Assembly (NCBI GenBank): GCA_964569025.1
Contig: CAZMSQ010000009.1
Location: forward strand, 1-64,000
DNA: 64,000 nt
Origin: CAZMSQ01 sp964569025
GTDB lineage: Bacteria; Bacteroidota; Bacteroidia; Chitinophagales; Saprospiraceae
Reading direction: 5' to 3'
Shown: one piece after another, positions 59,901-64,000 of the stretch
Layout: every line of letters begins with the position of its first letter
How positions within the stretch are numbered: position 1 is the stretch's first letter
Program-made: the position numbers and the translations under genes
Notes under the pieces: generated by a model
Databases searched by the model: none
What the model was told of the DNA's origin: nothing
What the model saw: the letters and a program-made list of their open reading frames with translations, nothing else

Positions 59901-61928
59901 TTACCCTTCATCTCCGAGCAAAAATCCATATTGACGGCCATATTCTAACATCTGACTGGCAAAGTCATCAGGATATTCGACTTGGATATCAGTAATCGAA
60001 CCATCTTCAGCTTTGACTGGTACCAGCCGTGGATTGATAAACCCGCCGTAAGGAGGGATATTCAGGCTCTCTGATCGAGACAAAACCTCATTGTGAATGG
60101 CTTCATTCACTTGCACTCCATACCCCTCAATCAAGTTGCGTCCGGCAGCGAAGTCTCCCTCCGATTTTATTCGCTGGACTTCTCGCAACAATGCTCCAAA
60201 AAGTCCTCGGAGTTTATCGTAATCGCGAATATCAATATAGGTCTTACCGTCTCTTTCTACCATCACCACAACGCTATCTTTAAGCCCCTTTTCATAAACC
60301 CATGAAGAGACCATCTGTCGATTCCGCATATGGGCCTGCTCGATTGAGTTCCCGGGCTGAATGCGTCGCAGCTGCAGCATCAGGCCATTTTTGAGGTAGC
60401 TGTCATAGCTTGCTTTCCCCACCTCCGAGCTTTCTACCAGTCCCAGCTCCATAAGTTTTGGATCTGTTATGAAGTACAACCCAACCAAATCAGCTCTGGC
60501 CTCTTCAAGGGCAGAAGCATAGTTTTTGAGTGTTTCCTTTGGTGTCCCGACACCTTCCACAAGTTTCCCGGATGCGTGTCCAATGACTTCGTGCAAAGCT
60601 GTGTGAAATTTAGAAGCCACGGTCCCGAAAGCTTTCGCACGCTCAATTTCTTCCTGATCATGCGAAAATTCTTCGAGGAGCCCGGCGCCTCTGGTATTGT
60701 CATAGCCTTCTACGATGTTCCCGAGGCTGACCGACTTGCTGCCATACTTGGCGCGAATCCAGTTCGCATTAGGCAGATTCACGCCAATGGGAGTGGATGG
60801 CGATGCATCGCCAGATTCGCCTGCAACGATGACAAAATTGTAGGAAATACCTGTGACCGTATCCTTCTTATGCTCTGGTAAAGTAGTTGACTGGGATTCA
60901 AACCATTGGGCATTGTCAGCGAGCACACTCATTTTTTCCGAAACAGAAAAATCCTTTATCTGGACAATACTTTCATAGGAACCCTTGTATGCCAATGGAT
61001 CGTTATAGACTTCTATGAATGAATTGATGTAATCAATATCCCCTTCTGTTGCGCTGACCCAAGCCACATTGTATTTGTCCCACGCTTCAAGATCACCGGT
61101 TTGGTAATACTCGATTAACAGTCGAAGGGCATTGGCTTGAGCCTCGTTTTCAGCCACATCAACCGCCTTCTCAAGCCATCCGATGATTTCGCGTATAGCC
61201 GGGCCGTAGAGACCATCGGCTTTGTAAACCTCCTCCTTCAGGGTCCCGTCCTCAGAGCGGACAACCTTTGAATTCAGTCCCAAAGAGACCCGGGCATTCT
61301 TCAATCCGGCCTTTTTTTGCGTGTAAAATGCCTCCACTTCTTCTGCTGTTACATCAGGGCCATAAAAATTGACAGCAGAAGCCAGGACCACGTCCTGTTC
61401 TGGGTCAAGGACAATTTTCTTCGCGTCAACTGTCGGGTCAAACATTGCTGTCAAAACCGCTTCAGACAGAGCTGGGCCACCAGATTCAACAAGCGCTTTC
61501 TCAAACCACATTTTATCAAATCCAGGCGTAAACTTATCTGCTGAGTAATGATGATGAATGCCGTTGGAAAACCATACATTCTTCGCATAAACCATAAACT
61601 CATTCCAATTATCATCTGATGTATCTCCATCATATTCAGCAAACAAGTGGTCGATGGCATCCCGGATTACCAGATTATGACGATAGTTCTGGTTGTACAT
61701 AATGTCACGACCACTCAATCCGGCTTGTGTGAGATAGTAGACCAACTTCTTCTGATCAAGTGTAAGATTTTCGAAGCCCGGGATCTGATAACGGATCATC
61801 CGCTTGTCAGAAAAATCCTCAGTCGACCAGACAAATTCTTCAGCCGCTTGAGGAGACTCCTCTGACGGACTTCCACAACCCAGTAAAAGAATAAAAAAAG
61901 CCCCAAGACCAAATAGGAAGGTACGCAT
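59901..61928 (-). CDS. M49-family dipeptidyl-peptidase III, lipoprotein
   Basis: 675 residues from the ATG at 61928; the lipobox LLGC (MRTFLFGLGAFFILLLGCGSP) places it on a membrane. The zinc motif is HEVIGHASGK (the M49 HExxxH) and EEARADLVGLYF supplies the third ligand Glu. It releases dipeptides from the N-terminus of short peptides. A -7 box at 61968-61975 supports this start over the longer frame from 61970. It is convergent with the DoxX-like gene. Confidence 0.93.
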   Translation of the reverse strand: MRTFLFGLGAFFILLLGCGSPSEESPQAAEEFVWSTEDFSDKRMIRYQIPGFENLTLDQKKLVYYLTQAGLSGRDIMYNQNYRHNLVIRDAIDHLFAEYDGDTSDDNWNEFMVYAKNVWFSNGIHHHYSADKFTPGFDKMWFEKALVESGGPALSEAVLTAMFDPTVDAKKIVLDPEQDVVLASAVNFYGPDVTAEEVEAFYTQKKAGLKNARVSLGLNSKVVRSEDGTLKEEVYKADGLYGPAIREIIGWLEKAVDVAENEAQANALRLLIEYYQTGDLEAWDKYNVAWVSATEGDIDYINSFIEVYNDPLAYKGSYESIVQIKDFSVSEKMSVLADNAQWFESQSTTLPEHKKDTVTGISYNFVIVAGESGDASPSTPIGVNLPNANWIRAKYGSKSVSLGNIVEGYDNTRGAGLLEEFSHDQEEIERAKAFGTVASKFHTALHEVIGHASGKLVEGVGTPKETLKNYASALEEARADLVGLYFITDPKLMELGLVESSEVGKASYDSYLKNGLMLQLRRIQPGNSIEQAHMRNRQMVSSWVYEKGLKDSVVVMVERDGKTYIDIRDYDKLRGLFGALLREVQRIKSEGDFAAGRNLIEGYGVQVNEAIHNEVLSRSESLNIPPYGGFINPRLVPVKAEDGSITDIQVEYPDDFASQMLEYGRQYGFLLGDEG

Positions 61929-61967
61929 GGTACAGATATATTGATTGAGAAAGAAAATGATAACCAT

Positions 61968-61975
61968 CAAATGTA
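61968..61975 (-). promoter_or_regulatory. -7 box of the M49 peptidase gene
   Basis: CAAATGTA on the plus strand reads TACATTTG on the minus strand, an exact TAnnTTTG match 40 bases from the ATG. Confidence 0.45.
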
Positions 61976-61994
61976 CGGAAAAAGCGACCGCTGG

Positions 61995-63335
61995 TCAAAC
62001 AGACACTTTGGACCACCGGCCGGATTTGAGGAAGAAGTAAGAAAAAAGGCCCAACAAACCCCAATAGAGGATTTCGGCAGACCATGCCAGTTGCAAACCT
62101 CCGCTGGTGTAGTGGACCACACAATAGATGAAAATGAGGTAACAGACTGCGCTCAGAGACTGTAAAAGAAGTCCGGTTAATGTCGCTCCAGTTCCGATCA
62201 GGCCATTGAATTGGATAGATCCAAAGGAAAACACGGCAAGGATAAGAAGGAGAATGGAAAAAATGGGCTTGGCCTCTCTGACAAGTCCCGGATCAGCGTC
62301 ACCGAGAAGCGGGTACAGGAAAAATTCGGGCGCAAGGATCACTGGTATGCTGATGAGCATGGTCACTGCGAGACAGAGAATCATGGTCTTTCGAATGGCT
62401 TCGCCGACCCGATCGTGCATACCCTGACCGATAATATTGCTCACGAGCGTATTTGTACCGGAAGCCAGACCCCAGCAAGGCACCGAGAGTATCAGGTATA
62501 CGATGCGCACCAGATTGGTAATTGCCAGAGGCCGCTCACCGAGATCTTCGACGATGCTGAAGAAAATAAACCAGCTTCCGACTCCGACAACGCTCTGTGC
62601 AACCACCGGTGTGGCAATTGCCTGTTGTTGGCGGATGAGTTTCCAGTCGAGTCGCGGCAATCGAAAAAGATGGTAGCGCCTGGCCCGGGGGTCAATACCA
62701 AGCACATAAACCACAAAAAGCAGACAGGCCACCACCTCGGAGATTGTGCTTGCTAGCCCGGCACCTGCGATGCCCATGGCGGGCAGCCCGAAATTTCCAA
62801 AAATCAAGGCATAATTCAAAAGTATATTCACCACCGCAAGCACCAAGGTGTCAACGACAATAAAGCGCGTTCGGGCCACACCAGTATATAGGGCAATCAA
62901 AGCCAGACCCCCATAACTAAAAAAAACACCCCAAGACCGATATTCAAGGTACTCCAGCGACTTTGTCAGTACAACCTCAGAGTTGATGAAGAACGGAAAA
63001 AAGAAGGCACAACCATATTGCATTATGAGAAACATGCACACAGCAAGACCAAATTCAAAGTAGAGCATCGCGTAAAAAGTCCTGCCTACCTCATGCATCT
63101 GCCCCTCCCCCATCCGACGGGCAATCATAATCTGCCCGCCCTTTGAAAAACCATATCCGATGGCCGCAATCACCAGATAAAACACCCCGACAAATCCAAT
63201 GGCCGCGAAATCCTCCTGTCCGAGATGAAACAGAAATACTGAGTCACTCAGCGCAATAACATTTTGGACCGCACTGCCCAACATAATCGGAGCTGAAATA
63301 GCCCAGATTCGACGATATGAGATTTCGAGTTTCAT
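61995..63335 (-). CDS. MATE-family efflux transporter
   Basis: 446 residues with about 12 membrane segments. The N-terminal half contains IWAISAPIMLGSAVQNVIALSDSVFL and KGGQIMIARRMGEGQ, the second repeat SWFIFFSIVEDLGERPLAITNLVRIVY and the second SNIIGQGMHDRVGEA, all typical of MATE. It exports organic cations by Na+/H+ antiport. It is preceded by ribBA on the same strand with a 63-bp gap. Confidence 0.92.
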   Translation of the reverse strand: MKLEISYRRIWAISAPIMLGSAVQNVIALSDSVFLFHLGQEDFAAIGFVGVFYLVIAAIGYGFSKGGQIMIARRMGEGQMHEVGRTFYAMLYFEFGLAVCMFLIMQYGCAFFFPFFINSEVVLTKSLEYLEYRSWGVFFSYGGLALIALYTGVARTRFIVVDTLVLAVVNILLNYALIFGNFGLPAMGIAGAGLASTISEVVACLLFVVYVLGIDPRARRYHLFRLPRLDWKLIRQQQAIATPVVAQSVVGVGSWFIFFSIVEDLGERPLAITNLVRIVYLILSVPCWGLASGTNTLVSNIIGQGMHDRVGEAIRKTMILCLAVTMLISIPVILAPEFFLYPLLGDADPGLVREAKPIFSILLLILAVFSFGSIQFNGLIGTGATLTGLLLQSLSAVCYLIFIYCVVHYTSGGLQLAWSAEILYWGLLGLFSYFFLKSGRWSKVSV

Positions 63336-63398
63336 GAGAGTGAGCCAACCAGCCTGTTTCGGGTTTCAGGGCTGGTCAGCTCTGAATTGAGATTTCAT

Positions 63399-64000
63399 TC
63401 AGAATGATTCGTAATCGACAATTTCCAGCCCGTATCCAATCAGGCCAATCCGTCTTTTCGGATGATTGGTCATCAGGCGTATCCGTCTGACATTCATCGC
63501 AACCAGTATTTGTGCTCCCACCCCAAAGTCTCTCTGCTCAGCCGACTCAGATCGGACAACAGAGCCGAGTTCCTGACCAGACTTTTCTTTGAGCTCACTA
63601 AGGACTTGCAACATGGAATTGTCCTTCTCACTGTGGCGCATATACACAAAAAGACCTTTCCCCTCTTTCGAGATACGCTCCATACTTCTTGTGATAAGTT
63701 GTGCGTGGTCATCGAGAAGGGTATGGAGAATATCACGTGTCTCTGTGACAGAGTGAACCCGAACCAAAACAGGCTCGTCTTCTGCCCAATCACCCAACTT
63801 TAATGCCAGATGGACATCTCCATTGGTTTCCTGGGTGAAAGCAGTTACCTCAAAGGCACCATATCTCGTATCCAGCTTTGTTGAGAGCTCTCGGCGCACG
63901 ATGCGCTCATGCTTCATGCGGTATGCTACAAGATCCTTGATGGCTACGATGCGAAGGTCAAACTCATGGGCAATGTCCATGAGCTCCGGAAGACGAGCCA
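63399..64000 (-). CDS. ribBA: 3,4-dihydroxy-2-butanone-4-phosphate synthase / degenerate GTP cyclohydrolase II, C-terminal part
   Basis: Partial: the frame continues past the right window edge (ARLPELMDIAHEFDL), so the start is missing. Residues LRIVAIKDLVAYRM mark the end of the RibB domain. The following GCHII-like domain ends in LMTNHPKRRIGLIGYGLEIV as expected, but the zinc-binding Cys loop (normally CxxxxxxGDVFGSxRCDC) is replaced by VRVHSVTETRDILHTLLDD, so the cyclohydrolase half is probably inactive. RibB makes the four-carbon riboflavin precursor. Confidence 0.88.
   Translation of the reverse strand, partial: ARLPELMDIAHEFDLRIVAIKDLVAYRMKHERIVRRELSTKLDTRYGAFEVTAFTQETNGDVHLALKLGDWAEDEPVLVRVHSVTETRDILHTLLDDHAQLITRSMERISKEGKGLFVYMRHSEKDNSMLQVLSELKEKSGQELGSVVRSESAEQRDFGVGAQILVAMNVRRIRLMTNHPKRRIGLIGYGLEIVDYESF

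Noticed and set aside
1..64000. CRISPR arrays, tRNA or rRNA genes, insertion sequences
   Set aside because: I saw no regularly spaced repeats, no clover-leaf or rRNA-like sequence and no transposase with terminal inverted repeats. The Rpn genes lack such ends.

Overview
The window looks like a chromosomal segment of a Bacteroidota bacterium, most likely a marine or aquatic Saprospirales/Lewinella-type lineage (lineage is inference). The evidence is a PorP/SprF-family protein, a type IX secretion (T9SS) C-terminal sorting domain, a PorE-like OmpA protein, DUF5686 and DUF3098 proteins, an oversized LepB, two S46 dipeptidyl-peptidases, the cysteine-poor form of ribosomal protein L32, and many -7 boxes of the Bacteroidota type TAnnTTTG. 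Shine-Dalgarno sequences are generally not visible. There is no rRNA, tRNA, CRISPR array, insertion sequence or prophage that I can support; most of the window is housekeeping and envelope biology.

Layout. 0-4 kb: the tail of a small conserved protein, a CBS/universal-stress pair, a small membrane protein, then trxB-fmt ending in a strong bidirectional terminator. 4-17 kb: mostly minus-strand genes, namely a lepB-VWA-secreted protein-coaD-pruA run, then metK, an FAH-family hydrolase, trpS, ridA, rpmF-DUF177 and fumC; sodA is divergent. 17.8-21.9 kb: a lipoprotein, a degenerate Nudix-like protein, a biotin carrier protein translationally coupled to two ATP-synthase accessory genes (the F0F1 genes themselves are absent), bactofilin and PorP/SprF. 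22-28 kb: a DPP7-type S46 peptidase, a pair of unusual proteins with YbjN/CesT-like regions (one carrying a dead trypsin-like domain and a zinc ribbon), and a CNNM/CorC protein. 28-36 kb: thioredoxin, then a plus-strand envelope run (TPMT-like methyltransferase, PorE-like OmpA protein, M23 peptidase, GT4, flippase) and accD with palindromic elements in its leader. 36-46 kb: DUF5686 protein, mfd, an RRM RNA-binding protein, a T9SS-exported Kelch-like protein, a small secreted protein and a SRPBCC protein. 46-52 kb: a DPP11-type S46 peptidase, a putative circularly permuted ATP-grasp ligase coupled to an AstE/aspartoacylase-type hydrolase, pduO and an ABC ATPase. 52-57 kb: the ftsX-DUF3098-uppP-truB cluster and gamma-glutamyltransferase. 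57-59 kb: two tandem Rpn/PD-(D/E)XK genes sharing a 578-bp identical block. 59-64 kb: a DUF429-like protein, a DoxX-like protein, an M49 dipeptidyl-peptidase, a MATE transporter and the 3' part of ribBA.

How the genes work together. Two S46 exopeptidases with complementary predicted specificity, an M49 dipeptidyl-peptidase lipoprotein and gamma-glutamyltransferase point to peptide scavenging, with pruA feeding proline into central metabolism. LepB, PorP, PorE-like, M23, uppP, ftsX, flippase and bactofilin form a dispersed envelope and secretion set. The least explained parts are the ATP-grasp/AstE pair, the pseudoprotease/YbjN pair, the Rpn tandem, and the control region of accD.
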